DNA from: Colocasia esculenta
Lineage: Eukaryota > Streptophyta > Magnoliopsida > Alismatales > Araceae
Reading direction: 5' to 3'
Length of the DNA: 64,000 nt
Assembly (NCBI GenBank): GCA_014218235.1
Contig: CM024766.1
Span: forward strand, 25,145,346 to 25,209,345
Shown: piece by piece, positions 9,887 to 23,119 of the stretch
Layout: every line of letters begins with the position of its first letter
Position numbering within the stretch: position 1 is the stretch's first letter
Notes under the pieces: generated by a model
Seen by the model: the letters and a program-made list of their open reading frames with translations, nothing else
What the model was told of the DNA's origin: nothing
The model's database searches: none
Program-made: the position numbers and the translations under genes

Positions 9887-12800
9887 TGTGACGGCCCTCA
9901 TTATATCGGTACGGTTATACCAACCACGTCGGTAAAGCGAGAGTCCTCACAGTGGGACATTTACCCAAACGATACAAACAGCTGAGATACACGCGAATAT
10001 ACGACAGAGTAGCGGAAGTAAAAGACAACTGTCTTCATTCATTCATCATCCACATTAAACATACATGAAATTTGCAATTCACATTAAGAGCTAAAAGTTC
10101 ACATAATTAAATTGCTGAAAATAAGTACACAATGTCCACACTTATACAATTTCCTCATGATTTCTAGTACAATGTCACTTTTACATACTATGAAACACAA
10201 AAGGGGTACACTGCTCCAACAATCTAAACTCCGCGCTCGGAGTCCGTCTCTACCGTCTCCTCCACGAGAGTCTCGTCACCGTCTATACCTGTACGCCGAA
10301 GCAAGGAGTGAGTCTTAAAGACTCAGCAAGCAACACTACTCATAACATACACGTATAAGTCATAGCGGTTTCTACATGCACATTCACAATTTCAACATAT
10401 GGCATGCTAGTCATTTGAAAATTCTACAATTTAATACATGGATCATGCTTTCAGATTTCTAAGAATAAAACTTACCTATCACATGCTCTCTATTCAATTT
10501 ACTTGTAAAATTTTACCTTTAAAGAGCCAAGACATAAGAGCTACCAACATGAACACTGTGCATATATGAAAGGAAAACACAACTAGCATGGATTTTACAT
10601 GTTCTTAAGCACATACATAGACATTTTCACATGCCTTAAGTTGCTGGTTTCACATGGTTTAATGGCTGTAAACCTACACATGAGAGCTACAATGTTGTTA
10701 AAACATACCATGTGAACAACCAATCATGCTATTTTGTACACGTGCTCATCAATTATCCCTAACATGGATTCTAGACATTTTCGCACACATAAACATGATG
10801 ATAACAACATGGATTTACTGATTTCACATGGTTTCAGATTTGTCTCACATGGATTTCAATGTCATATTCTCACATTTTTAGTTTCACATTTTCTTTACAC
10901 AAGTTTCCAATTCACATGGTTGCACTTTACACATACACATTTCACATTGTTCACTTACACATTAACACATGAACACATACACATTACACATTACACATTT
11001 CACATTTTAGGTGCCGTGACACATAGTCCAAACCACCAAAGAAGGACATATACACATCACATTACACATAGACGCCATCTAGGCATTTCAATGGCGACTC
11101 TTGGACTGCGCAGACCGGGAGAACAAGTCTCCACCCTAACCAGTGGTACTTGTCCCCTCCAAGATTTCCCCCTAATGCCCTTAGGGTCACTTACACATTG
11201 AACTTTCTCAGGGGACTTTTCCCTGATACAGTTCCACTGCCCTCTACGGAAGCAGTGTCACATTGGCACAGTTACACATTTACACATTTTACCGATTTTA
11301 CACACGGTTTTACACACATATACTTTTCATCCATTCACTTTCTCACTCACATGCATATCTCTGTTTTCCTGACATGACACTACAGATTTCAGGAGTTTAA
11401 CACACAGTAAATTCACCAATCAGGTTGGGTTTAAACGATATCTAATCACTTTACGATGACATGCATAAATTTTTACATTTAACATGGAAAAGTGCATAAC
11501 TCCTTATATACTGGTCCAAATGACCTGGAAATTGAACACCTGCTATTTTGGGTTCAAGATCATACATTCAATTTTTCAGATTTTTTTGAGCTAAATAGAT
11601 TTTACAGAAAATCAATACCTATTTAGCATGTCATTACAATTTAAGTTGACATGGAGTTTAACACCATCATGCATTTTTGCACTTACTGTTTGAACATAGA
11701 CTAACTGTTATATGCATGATCTGAAAATACAGAATTATCCCTATCATACAACCATAAATCGATCACAACAATTCTTCTTGCAATGCCTTTTTATTTACCG
11801 AACCGAATTAATAGCAATTTATGCAAGCATGGACAATTTATCAAAATTGAGTACACATATACAATCCACTACTTCATGATCTGACAAAACTTAGGGCACT
11901 CAGACTAGTCCTAATCATAAAACATGGATTGGCAAGATCACCACAAATCATGCTTGAAATTTCATGGGATAATAATCTCTAACATTCACCACCACACATC
12001 ATAACTCATCCACACACCACATTTACCAGTATACATAGTGTATATGGGTTACCATATATCCTCATCACGGAAAGCCATAAAAATAATCGTATAGGAGGGC
12101 AGAATAGTTTACTGTTCTGTCCAGATGAACTTGGCGGCGGTCTCTGGCCGCTAATTCAAAGTCAGCGGCATAGTCGATGGACGCCAATCATGACCTCAGC
12201 GTCCAGGGACCTTGTCGTTATGCAGGTCTGTGTAGAACACAGACCCGAGCTCTCAAGATAGGGTGAATCTGAGGGTCTAGGACACGAGGGAAAATTCATA
12301 AAAATTGAAAAACCCTCCTAGACTCATACGGGAACCTTATGGTAGGGTCACTTGCCTTTTAGAAACACTCCTAAGGGATCAAAAGTGCTGGTGAAGCCCT
12401 CCTTGGGCAGTCCCAAGAAGTGCAGAAATATCCTCCAAGATCTCCTTCCTCCGGGCTCCTGGATGATCTCCACGGCAAGGAAATGTCGGGGAGGCCTTCC
12501 TCGATGATCCCTCTAGCCTCCAGTTGCAGTAGAACGCCGGACAAAGCTTCAGAAGTTCGGATTTTGGGCTGCCAAGATGGGGTTTTCTCACAGCTCAGAA
12601 GCTAGGGTTTTCTCCTCTTGTTTCTCTCTTGCAAAAGGGTGAAGAGAGAGGGGTTGGGGAGCATATTCGGGTTGGATATAGGGGAGAGACTTCTCTCCCA
12701 CTCACAGGGTGATAAGATGGCTCTCAGAGCCGTTGGGGACAGCTCCCCAATGGGTGAGCTTCCTTGTTTCCAGAATTTCTGGCTCTGCAACGCATGCAGG

Positions 12801-13145
12801 TCAGAGAAATAGGCGTCCACATCGTTAGACGCCAGGATTAGTGTTGGCGTCCATGGGTGGACGCTGACACTACCTCAACGGCTAGGGGTTGACGCCAATC
12901 TGGCCTTCAGCCAGAACTCTAAAACATGCAGAAAACTATGCATGCCATGCATATATACATGCAATTTGTATATGGTAGTGTATCCATACTATCACCATTC
13001 AATACATGCATTATTTACATCTAGTATAAACACATGCACACGTAATTGTACTAATTAATACGTACGTAAATATGCATATACATACACAAGCACAAATATA
13101 CACATACAAATACAAATAATGCGACGGAAATTCGAGGGCCTTACA
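9887..13145 (-). mobile_element. Solo LTR, 3259 bp (Tekay/Del type)
   Basis: The segment runs from TGTGACGG to CCTTACA in plus sense and is flanked on both sides by the perfect 5-bp duplication GTGAG (9882-9886 and 13146-13150). On the minus strand it starts TGTAAGGCCCTCGAATTTCC, similar to the LTR start of the full Tekay-type element in this window (TGTAATATCCTCGAATTT), so the LTR is read on the minus strand. It contains no gag or pol, PBS or PPT, so it is a solo LTR left by LTR-LTR recombination. Internal stretches are rich in CACATT repeats (about 10870-11010) and GGCGTCCA-type motifs (12120-12900). Confidence 0.85.
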
Positions 13146-13670
13146 GTGAGACTTCGACTGATCAAGACAAAAAGCAACATGACGAAGTACCAGCTTCAGA
13201 TATGATGAAGTTAGCTTTGGATATGACGAAGTGTAATTTCGGATGTGACGAAGTTACTTCGGATATGACGAAGTGAGACTTTGACTGATCAAGACAAAAA
13301 GCAGCAAGATGAAGTACCAGCTTCGGATATGACAAAATTAGCTTCGGATATGACGACGTGTAACTTCGGATATGACGAAGTTAAATTCGGATATGACGAA
13401 GTAAGACTTCAACTGATCAAGACAAAAAGCAGTATGACAAAGTAGCAACTTCGGATATGACGAAGTGTAACTTCAGATATGACGTAGTTAACTTTGGATA
13501 TGACAAAGTGAGACTTCAACCGATCAGATAAAAAGTAGCATGACGAAGTACCAACTTCGTATATGATGAAGTTTGCTTCGGATATGACGAAGTGTAATTT
13601 CGGATATGACGAAGTTAACTTCGGATATAACAAAGTAAGACTTTGACTGATTAAGACAAAAACAAGCACG
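13146..13670. repeat. ~127 bp tandem array of palindromic ACTTCG..CGAAGT units
   Basis: The marker AGACTTcGACTGATcAAGAC (with variants) starts near 13149, 13276, 13404, 13511 and 13638, spaced 127, 128, 107 and 127 bp. Inside each unit the inverted motif ACTTCG-GATATGA-CGAAGT recurs several times, about every 20 bp. No coding function is apparent; open frames in it are repeat artefacts. Confidence 0.85.
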
Positions 13671-14689
13671 ACGAACCAACTGAGATCTCCTGAACAGTCG
13701 ACCGATTCCCTTGTTTGTTCCAGCTTGTCCTTTTCCCCAGTTATATTGTATTTGTCTACAGTACTTAAACTTGGGCCAACCCAACTTACTGGTATGACCT
13801 TCTTGATACTCTTGCATTTGCTGTAATATTAATGTTATTTTGAAATCTGCCCAAATCACACTAAAAGATTGATCAAATGGAAATGATGACACTTTGGGTC
13901 TTTGAACTCTACTAGACCAATGCTTGTGCAATGGGGCCGATCTAGTCCCGGGAGGAGCACCCGAACTCGACCACTGAATTGGTTAATTCGAATATGTACC
14001 CTTCGAGAATGGATCTACTGGGTGTCTGACATAACACCACCTATTGCAAGGGAAGAGGCAATGCCTGACTTAGCCATGTCTATATTGGACCCACTAAAAG
14101 AAACCTTAACACTAAGCATAGATTGTGTGTTGACACTAAGCAGCTAAGAGATGTTGTATTTTCTTGTGATTTGGATGATAACAAAATTTATTAGTGTTGA
14201 TGAATGTGATGTTTTGATGATAAAAAAAAATTCTTCATTGATTAGTTGAATGAAATGACCCAAATGGATAATGATAAAAAAAAACTCCACATTGACTATC
14301 GTTTACTACTAGTATAGGGTGGATGGGTACCGCTCGTCTTAAACGGGCGTGGGTGGAGCCTGCAAACGATATATATAGAGGGCTGGGTATTGCTGATAGG
14401 AAGCTTTTCTTTATCAGTTATTATATGACATTGTTAGTGATATTTAAATTTGTAGAATAATTAGATAAACATTAATACTAGTGTTCACAATGAAAGTGCA
14501 CCATTCTTTTTTTGAAACAAAATTTTATCCTTCATGATTTAGCAGGCTACACCTAAGATATTCAAATTGTTTGATAAAACAATTGAAATAATGTCTGATT
14601 TCATCACTTAAATATGAAAAATGACTCAATTTTTAAGTTAGGAGAATTTTTTTTCCAGACCTTCAACTTTCTCAACCCACGGTCGCCTT
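13671..14689. other. Intergenic DNA, no gene recognised
   Basis: Mixed sequence. The 34-bp direct repeat recurs at 14050-14083. An 82-codon plus frame at 13902 covers it but matches nothing I know. AT-rich from 14140. Confidence 0.45.
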
Positions 14690-15043
14690 GGCTAGTCATT
14701 GGAGTCCAGTAGGCCGCGATCGACTGCCAAATCCTAGTCATCGAATCCGACAGCTGATGATGCCGCTGGTGAATAGTCATCAGTGACCAACAAGTTTCTA
14801 GATTCCAGTAGGTGATGACCAGATTCCGGCGACTCCATCGAAGACCAATCGTCGAATTACGGTGGCTTCACCGACGAGCAATTCTCCATATTCCAACAAC
14901 TCCACCAAAATGCAGTCACTAGATTTCGACGACTCTGTCATTGACCACTAGTCGGATTCTGACGATGGACGATCGCCAATTGGCGAGTCACCGAATTCTA
15001 ATAGATTGTCGTCAGAATCCGGTGACTCCACTTGGATTCCGGT
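14690..15043. repeat. Degenerate repeat field, left half
   Basis: Variants of GATTCCGGyGACTCC and GTCAGAATCCGGTGACTCC recur many times. The same motif family resumes at 28608-28810 on the far side of the Tekay element, showing one repeat field split by that insertion. Confidence 0.6.
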
Positions 15044-17686
15044 TGTAACACCCTCCTCCGACTTCACACACACATACATATAACCTTTGATCGGAAGAGG
15101 GGTTATGCTGACAAATTTTCCGTTATGGGTAGACAAATCCATGAAATGCACAAAACTAGCAAACCATTCCTCAAAGGCATCTTTGAACATATTATACGTC
15201 ACAAGATAACAAAGTATTAATACTCATTATTTACATAAAGCCAAGTTTTCTCTCTCTAAACTTTTAATAAAACTACAAAGTCTCTAAAAAGTCAATAAAC
15301 TATGCTATTCTTCTTCCTTTCTTCTTCAGGAGCGGAATTGTGAATCATTTGTAGCTGAGCTTACCTTTACCTTCAATCTGAAAGGGTTGGAGGAAACAAA
15401 GGCATGAGTCGGAAGGACACAGTAGGTGAAAGTAAGCATATATGGATCAAAAACACATTTGCTCATGAATTTCATACTTAACAGAAACATGTAGCTCAAA
15501 TTGAATTCATAATGAGCCCAAACAAATCACAGAATAAGAGTCATTTGTCTTTCAGAATTTAGACCATAACTTGATTGGAAACGAATTCGACAGGCATACT
15601 GCTCTCAAGAAGTTACTAAATAGACGTAATACATCCTTAGTGCCTAGGCGATTCCAGCACCTTGGATCTTGTTCATTGCGCAAGAACGGAGTTTATTACC
15701 CACCATCGTCAGTCCATTGACTTGGATTTACCTACAAACTATCGCCCACAGCTGATCACAAGTGACTGGTGCTACCATAAGTGATCCTAAACCCTCTTTG
15801 AAGAGAGCACTGTCTTCAGATCACAAATTTCATCTCATGAGCACAATAAATATAGAACTTTTAAAGATAGTTTGTTGAATGAGTAGTCAAATTATTTTGG
15901 TCATAAAGGGTTTAAGATCCAAGAAATGAGATAAACACTTGTGGGGTCAATAGGGTAGTGAATCTTCAAAATATGGAACAAGGATTGGAGCTGGAAACAC
16001 AAGGACAACATCTGTTGACAGCTACTGGTTTCCAGAACCTTGTTTCTGGGATCTAACAGTGGCTGTCAACAGGCAAGAGTCATCTGTTGATAGGTCAGGG
16101 TCGTCTATCGACAGCTAGGATCTATCTGTCGACAGCTAGAAGCTATCTGTCAACAGCTACGGGCAGGCCTCAACATCTAGAAATGGATCTACGTTGCTCT
16201 ATAGACTCTTTTAAAGATTTCTATGAATCCAAATATGCTTAACACATTAAAGAGGGTCTTGTACATAGTTCTAAACATCATTAATATGAAGAAAGAATTA
16301 TAGACAATAGGAGTCCAAGCTTTGCATATGAATGGCATGAAACTGAGAACTTGTGGGAAAAGACTCTATAAGAACACATCTACTCCATGAAATTCTTTTT
16401 CCAAGTTGGAACAAAATTCATACCAGTACAAAATATACATCTTAAGACATGGATAATAGCTAGAGCCTCATAAAAACTTACTGATCCTTGTGACAAGGAA
16501 CCAAAGTAGACGCTCAAACTCCGAGATTCTAGTAGAAGGAGGACAAGAAGAGGAGAATTTCCACCAACCTACTTGGAGTAACACAAGTATTAACTAAGAC
16601 GTGATCACAAGAAGTAGAAACATAATACTAATGATGTTTTTCAGAATTAATGGCAAGAATGAACATAACCTAATGCTTAGACTTGGTCTTCTTAACGGAA
16701 AGGAGAAGATTGGAGAGGACATGTAGAAAAGAACCTACTTGATTTGAAGGGGAATGAAGATTCTTCTTCTTCACTTAAAAATTCACAGTAGCAGGATGAA
16801 GAACAGGAAAACCACAGGTAGAAGCTTCGATAGGTGTACTTGAGGAGACAATAATCAACAGATGAAGATACAAGAGCAGCCACAACCAGCAGCTGCTATA
16901 GCCCAGTGGCTACAATCTCCAACAGAGACAACACAGCAAGAACAAGAGTGAAGAACAAGAACTAAAGGTGCAAAGCATGTTCTGGAAAAAGTGCTCACGA
17001 TGGGTGGTGTGGGGGTTTTTTATAGCCCAACACCTTACCATGCACAGCGACACCTCTCTCGCCCAGGTGTAACAATAAAAACGATTTGGTTTTTACTGTT
17101 ACACATGGCTCATGCAACCTCTCCATGATTACACATACCCCCCTACGTGTGAGATGTTTAACCCTTAATGACATGGGCTTGCGTAGCCCATGTTGCGTAA
17201 GCATGGATTAATTCCAAAACAACATCACCGTAAATAGCCCATAATTTAGCTGGCCTAAAGATCCTCATGTTTAGGTGTCCTAATCATATCCAATCAAGTT
17301 GAAATTTGACCATAGGCTAATGAAAGGTTTTACAATTATGGGTGATTTTATTTTAATTTTTAGAATTTATTTTTTACTGGGTAAAAAATCGCCCCGAAAA
17401 TAGTTGCGTCGGTTTAATTTCAAAATCTGTACATCAAAAATTCCGAATAATTACACTTTTGATATCTCCATATTTTTCTAAGAATTATGGTGTTCTTAGA
17501 TTTTATTTTTGTTACAGTTTTTCGGTGTCGCCCTGTCTAGGTGCGTACGACCGAAAGTGATACCAGGGTACGATAAAGTGTCCTAAACACACTCTTAATA
17601 CTAAATATATCGATTTAAATATAATTGGTATGCATAAACAAGAATTTCTACATAAACCATGATATTTAAAATTCGAGGATATTACA
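15044..17686 (-). mobile_element. 3' LTR of Tekay element (2643 bp)
   Basis: Nearly the same sequence as 25916-28607, with scattered substitutions and small indels. On the minus strand it starts TGTAATATCCTCG after the PPT and ends GGGTGTTACA. A TATA-like GGCTATAAAAAACCCC lies near 17013-17028 on the minus strand. Internal short repeats containing CTGTYGACAG cluster at 16010-16160. Confidence 0.93.
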
Positions 17687-17700
17687 TTTCTCCCCCTGTT
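17687..17700 (-). other. Polypurine tract of Tekay element
   Basis: The minus strand reads AACAGGGGGAGAAA immediately before the 3' LTR start, as expected for the plus-strand primer of reverse transcription. Confidence 0.85.
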
Positions 17701-17732
17701 AAAATAAATTTCGTCCTCGAAATTGGCAAAAT

Positions 17733-18072
17733 TTACTTACCGAATAGTTGTGGATACTTTTCTTTCATTTCTTGCTCTAATTCCCACGTTTCTTCCTCCA
17801 CGAGTGCATTTCTCCATAAGAACTTCACCATAGAAACTGCTTTGTTTCTGAGAACTCGTTCTTTTCTGTCCAATATTTTTACGGGTTCCTCTTGCACGGT
17901 TAAATCTGACTGTATTTCCACATCTTCATAACTGATTATATGAGAAGGATCCATTATGTATTTATTTAACATAGATATGTGAAACACATTATGAATGTGT
18001 GACCAAGAGGGCGGTAGAGCTAACTGATATGCTACTTCTCCTATTTTCTGCAATATTTCAAAAGGCCCTACA
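17733..18072 (-). pseudogene. Integrase C-terminus and chromodomain of Tekay element
   Basis: The frame reads GPFEILQKIGEVAYQLALPP, then SHIHNVFHISMLNKY, then a chromodomain-like end (ILDRKERVLRNKAVSMVKFL, WRNALVEEETWELE) and stops at 17733. In chromoviruses this tail guides integration into chromatin. It is separated from the rest of integrase by the solo LTR at 18073-21620. The first ~25 codons of the open frame belong to that LTR. Confidence 0.88.
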
Positions 18073-21000
18073 TGTAACGTTGCGCGTTTTCCGGATCCCC
18101 GTGGATCCAGGTTTAGTGGGTTTAGTGGCCCATGTGAGGCCATTAGTGTGGTGTGTTTCTTACTAGATCCTTACGGGTTTGGTTTGGGTCCGTGTTGGTG
18201 TTCAGCTTGCTGGACACAGTGTGTTGGCGTCCAGGTGGTGACGTTGATTGTGTGTTGACGGCAGTGGTGTGCCATTAACATGGTGTTAACATCCATCGAT
18301 GAGGACGTTGACTGTTGAACTTGGCGTCAGGATTTGTGGACGTCTAGTTGTGGCGGTCTGGTTAAACGGCCAAAGGGTTGACGTTAACCTGGCATGCTGT
18401 GTTTTTATGGCAGACCCGAGCTCTGTTCTTTCCCCTCTCTCTCCCTTCCTCTTCCCCCACCTTCACCCTTGAGCTTCTTCGCGAGTTCTGACGGTCGGCG
18501 GGAGCTCGTGGGAAGGCCGTGGTGCGCTGTGGTAGCGGCAGATCGGGCGGGGAATGACGGATTGGAGCGCGGTGTTCGTGGGACGTTTCTCGGTTTCGGC
18601 GTGATTCGAGGTTCTTCGGGAGTTAAGTGCGTTTCTGAGGTAGGGGTCGAGCCCGTTAGCTTGTTAGAAACATTAAAACACGACTTAATCACTTGAACCA
18701 GCATTTTTATTGTATTTTCGGATCAAGTCGTACCATGCGGGGTTAAAGGGTGGTTTGATGAATTTAATGTGTAAAGCATGTTGTAATGGGTTGTTCCGGG
18801 TTCTAGTATGTTAAAGGAACCATTTTTATATGTTTTTCTGTAGTTTAAACGGTTGGAAAACCTGTAGAGCTGGATTAGGGTTTCTACAGGGTTTTAGGCC
18901 GGAGAACTTGGCGTCAAGATCGCTTGCCGCCAAGATCACCAGCCGGGAGATAGACGGCTAGATCGCTTGCCGTTTACTTCCTTCAAATGGCAGTCGATGT
19001 TGCCGCCAACCTGTGCATGTATCCATGCAGTGTGTTTACGTAGTTTTCCTGGTTATGAATATTGTGTGATTGTGTGTGCATGGCGATGACCGGTGTGAGC
19101 CAGTGCACTTGTTATGCTCTTGGAGCATACTGCTCATGTAATGGGCATGTTTTACGTAAATGATATGTGATGTACGTAATCGCTTTCCGTGGTATGTGTG
19201 GTGTGTTGGCACTCGTGGCACTCTTGGAGTGCGTTGTCCATGTGTTGGACATGTGGTTTACGTGGAAGACGTGTGGTACACCATCCAGGGTGTAATATAC
19301 ACGTATTGCCTACGTGGTTTGAGTGTGTGTGTGCTACACACTCTGTTGTAATATAATTCTGGTAATTTATCGTAGTAACTGAGCAGTGAGGTTCTTGTGT
19401 GAGCCTAGCCATGAATTTGTGGTGTTTGGCAGTGAAGGTCATATGTGGACCTAGCCCTGATTTGTTGTTGTCTTTCGAATAGTGTTATATTGATTTATGT
19501 GTTAAGTGGTCTGTGTTGCCACGAAGGTCATTTCGTGACCAATGATAGGCAAGTTTGTGGTTCAGTTATGGTTGGTGTGGGGATAGCTTTGGGGTCACAC
19601 GGTGACCGATGTTAAGCTAATCCTAACACTTGTATATTGTGAATTATAAGAAAAGGTTATATGTGTAAGTATCGTGGTTTGTGCTAGCCGAGTGTGGTGG
19701 TCCGGCGCCTATTCCGGAATGCCTCTCTAGTCGGTACCCCAGGTTCTTTGTGAGCCAGGCACGTGGTTTGTTGTGCTCGGGGTTTTGTCCCGGTACTTGT
19801 GTTGTACCGTTGAGGTCTGTGTCGTCTTCCTGGACACCCTCACTCTTGTGCTTGAGTTGTACATCCGGCTGAGGGAAAGACGGCAGTAGGGCAGTGGCTT
19901 GTGTTGTGGGTGTGTAGTCGCTTGTAGCGCTCTCGTAGTTGGGGATACGGACACCAGTAGTCGACACTGGTCCCCAGCTAGTCCTGTTTTCCAGTGCCTC
20001 ACTTTAGAGTGCTTCGGCCAGAGACTCTAGAGGTGCCAGGCATGGGCCTGCAGTTGGGTGTCTGTAGGTGTGGTGTTGCTTGGTCTCAACAGTTGTTTGA
20101 CTTCTTCCTAGTGGAGCGGCAGTTGGACCTTTCGTCCGTGATTGCGAGACTGAGAGGTGTTCTTGTGTTGTGTTGTCTGGGTTGGATATTGGCCTGATCA
20201 GCCAGTAGTCTGTTCCCGTGTGGTGGCGTCGTTCTTTCTGACTCGTGCTTTGCCAGTGATTGTGGTTGTGAGTTTGTGACTCGTGGTCGAGGTTTGACCA
20301 GTTCGAGGTGTGCCCTGGTGTTGGCACAGTTGTGTCTCAGTTGCGGTTTGTGTGACTCGTCGATTAAGGTTTCACCTGTAATATTGTGCTTAATTAAAAG
20401 TATAATATAATTATGGATCAGTGTGGTGTTTATCACCTACTTGTACCCTTGTTGGGGGTTTGAGTTGTGGTACTCAGAGTAGTAGGTACCTATTTTCCTT
20501 CGAAGGTTACTTTGTAGTTTTGTGGTGGTACATTGTGTACCAATCTTTCGGGTACTTGTGTGTTGTGGAGGTCTTGTGGTTTGACCTGCCACTTGTTGTA
20601 TCCTAACTATTCTAAGTAGATCTTTGTTTATAATTTATTGTGGATTAGTTGTGATTATTAATTATGTTACCTTTGTGGGTATTTTGCCGATGAGGCTTAT
20701 GGCCTAGGCATATTGTGGTTTAGTTGAGCTATGCTCCGTGGAGGCCGTGTGAGACCTTCCACAGTTTGAGTTTTACTCATCTTGGGTATGATTCCAATTA
20801 TAGCTTTAGTGTGTTATGGATTGGCTTCGTGTTAGCCAGTTCCATTACCTTTGAGTAGTTCTGTTGTAAAGTGGTTGGGAGTATAAACCAGCTCTTTATT
20901 AGCAGTCCTATTACTCAAGTGTTTGAGGTTCGCCTGTAAGCTTGTAGCCTGGGCAGTGACTTGCCTGTGTGGCTTATAGTTTAGGCAACCCATTGTTGTA

Positions 21001-21620
21001 GCAGTGTGCCAGTGAGACTGTGGTTTAGGCACTTTGGTTGTTGGGCTGACTAATGATATTATGTTAGTCCTGTAGTCCTACTTTTCTTCTGAGGACTTTA
21101 TGTTTATATCATGAGCATGTTAAATTGTTATTTATTGTAATGATGTGAGCATGAAATGGTTTGGCTATTGTTGTTGCCAATGAGACCCATGGGTCGAGGT
21201 GTGTCTGGTTACAGTGTTGTTTTGGGTAGCCCCTACTGAGCCAGTGACTTGTTGAGGCTCACTCCCCTACATTCTTTTCAGGGTTGCCGTGTGTTTAGCT
21301 TGCAGTGGCGTTGCGTCAGACTTGTACCACCAGCAGTAGTTTAGTAGTTAGGGTTATGTGAGCTTGTGCTCCCTCGGGGTATGCCCCAGGTAGTTGTACT
21401 CTTTTTAATTGGACATGTTTAATGTAATGGGACAGTTGTACAAATTTGTGAACAGATATGAGCACATGTACTTTCTTGTGTCTTATATTCTTGTGGTTTG
21501 TCTTTTTGTACTCTTACTGGACTCGTGTGTGTGAGATATCCCTTGCGACACTTCAGTGCGTTCGCGGGAGGCGGATCTGGATATGGAGCCTTAATGGGCA
21601 TAAATACCCGGTCCGTTACA
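18073..21620 (+). mobile_element. Solo LTR, 3548 bp, nested in integrase
   Basis: Bounded by TGTAACG/CGTTACA and flanked by perfect 5-bp duplications CTACA (18068-18072 and 21621-21625). Removing it rejoins the integrase reading at the conserved GPFE position. No internal genes, PBS or PPT are present, so it is a solo LTR. A stretch near 21230-21320 (CTGAG...GGCTCACTCC...CAG) resembles the same region of the 9887-13145 LTR read on its minus strand, so this copy is probably plus-oriented, opposite to its host element. Confidence 0.87.
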
Positions 21621-21625
21621 CTACA

Positions 21626-22520
21626 TATCTAGGACTGAGTTTTCCTTCATACCAAATCTCATGATACCTTTGGTTGGAGAGATCTTTAGAAATACATGAT
21701 CACCTATGTTAAACTCCAGTGGCCTTCTTCTCCTATCAGCATATTTCTTCTGTCTGTCTTGAGCTATTAGTAATCTCTTCCTGATTAATTTAATCTTCTC
21801 TGAGCAGTTCTGAATTAATTCTGGCCCAATGAGACTCTTTTCTCCCACTTCTGCCCAACAGAGGGGTGATCTACAAAGTCTACCATATAATGCCTCATAT
21901 GGTGCCATCCCAATACTTGTATGGTAACTATTATTGTATACAAACTCAATTAAGGGTAGGTAATCATCCCAGCTACCACGCCAATCCAAACTACAGGCTC
22001 TTAGCATATCTTCGAGTGTTCTGATAGTTCTTTCTGATTGGCCATTGGTTTGTGGATCATATGCTGAACTAAATTTTAATTGTGTACACATGGCTGCTTG
22101 CAAACTTTTTCAAAATCTAGCAGTGAACCTTGGATCTCTATCTGAAATAATTGACAAAGGATTCCCATGAAGTCTCACAATTTCTTTGATATACGATTGA
22201 GCCAAATCTTCTAATGATTGAGTCTTTGTAACTGCTAGAAAATGAGCCGATTTAGTTAATCTATCCACAATTACCCAAATAACATCATGCTTCTTTCTTG
22301 TCTTTGGCAAACCCATTACGAAGTGCATGGTTATCTGCTCTCATTTCCATATTGGAATTTCAATTAGTTGCATAGGCCCTGCTGGCTTCTGGTGCTCAAC
22401 CTTTATTTGTTGACATGTTAAACATTTACTCACAAATTTTGCTATGTCTTTTTTCATTCCATGCCACCAAAATTACTTTTTTAGATTCTGATACATTTTA
22501 GAGCTACCAGGATGGATCGA
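21626..22520 (-). pseudogene. Integrase of Tekay element (zinc finger and core)
   Basis: Integrase inserts the cDNA into host DNA. The H2C2 zinc finger spans roughly 22410-22540 (His residues near HKSQYSIHPGS, Cys pair in KCLTC). The catalytic Asp pair is seen in VIVDRLTKSAHF and SIISDRDPRF, and the Glu in GQSERTIRTLEDMLR. A stop replaces the conserved Trp after the second Asp (near 22108), and another stop lies near 22470. Reading continues to the GIMRFG motif, where the nested solo LTR cuts the gene. Confidence 0.9.
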
Positions 22521-23114
22521 ATACTGAGATTTGTGCCCTTCCTTCAATAATTCTCTTTTGATTTCTTCATTCTCCGGTATGCGTATTCTATTTTGAAATC
22601 TGATTATCCCTTGACTATCTCTGGTGTATCCTGGTTTATTTATCATCTCTTTTAGTTTCTGATCTTGGTTATGTGCTTCACCAATTTTATCTAGTAATAT
22701 CGACCTTACTGTCAATTGTGCCAATATCAAATTTTCTGCACCACGTCTAGGTGAGTATTCGATCAAATCTGTCATTTCTTTCCACTGTTGATGCAATTGT
22801 AGTGTTCTTGATTTCTTTCTGCTCAAAGCATCAGCAACTACATTAGCTTTACCCGGATGGTAATTTACTATAAAATCATAATCTTTCAAAAATTCTAACC
22901 ATCTCCTTTGTCTTAGATTCAGTTCCTTCTGAGAAAATATGTACTTTAAACTCTTATGGTCAGTATAAACTTCAAATTGTTCCCCATATAAGTAGTGGCG
23001 CCAGATCTTCAAAGCATGTATGATCGCTGCCAATTCTAAGTCATGAGCCAGATAATTCCTTTCATGATCTTTTAATTGTTTAGAGGCATAAGCTACCACT
23101 TTCCCATGTTGCAT
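22473..23114 (-). pseudogene. RNase H domain and connection of Tekay element
   Basis: A 213-codon open segment with the usual gypsy RNase H landmarks: VVAYASKQLKDHERNY, HDLELAAIIHALKIWRHYLY, YTDHKSLKYIF and NVVADALSRK. RNase H degrades the RNA strand during cDNA synthesis. It runs on to the integrase zinc finger, where a stop ends the frame. Confidence 0.92.
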
Positions 23115-23119
23115 AAGAA

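Noticed and set aside
13200..13660. loxP-like sites (TAACTTCG...CGAAGTTA arms)
   Set aside because: The similarity is limited to short arms; the spacer and flanks differ and the copies are tandem-repeat units. No phage or recombinase context.
19160..20606. Multiple frames on both strands in 19-21 kb
   Set aside because: All lie inside the solo LTR 18073-21620, which is non-coding.
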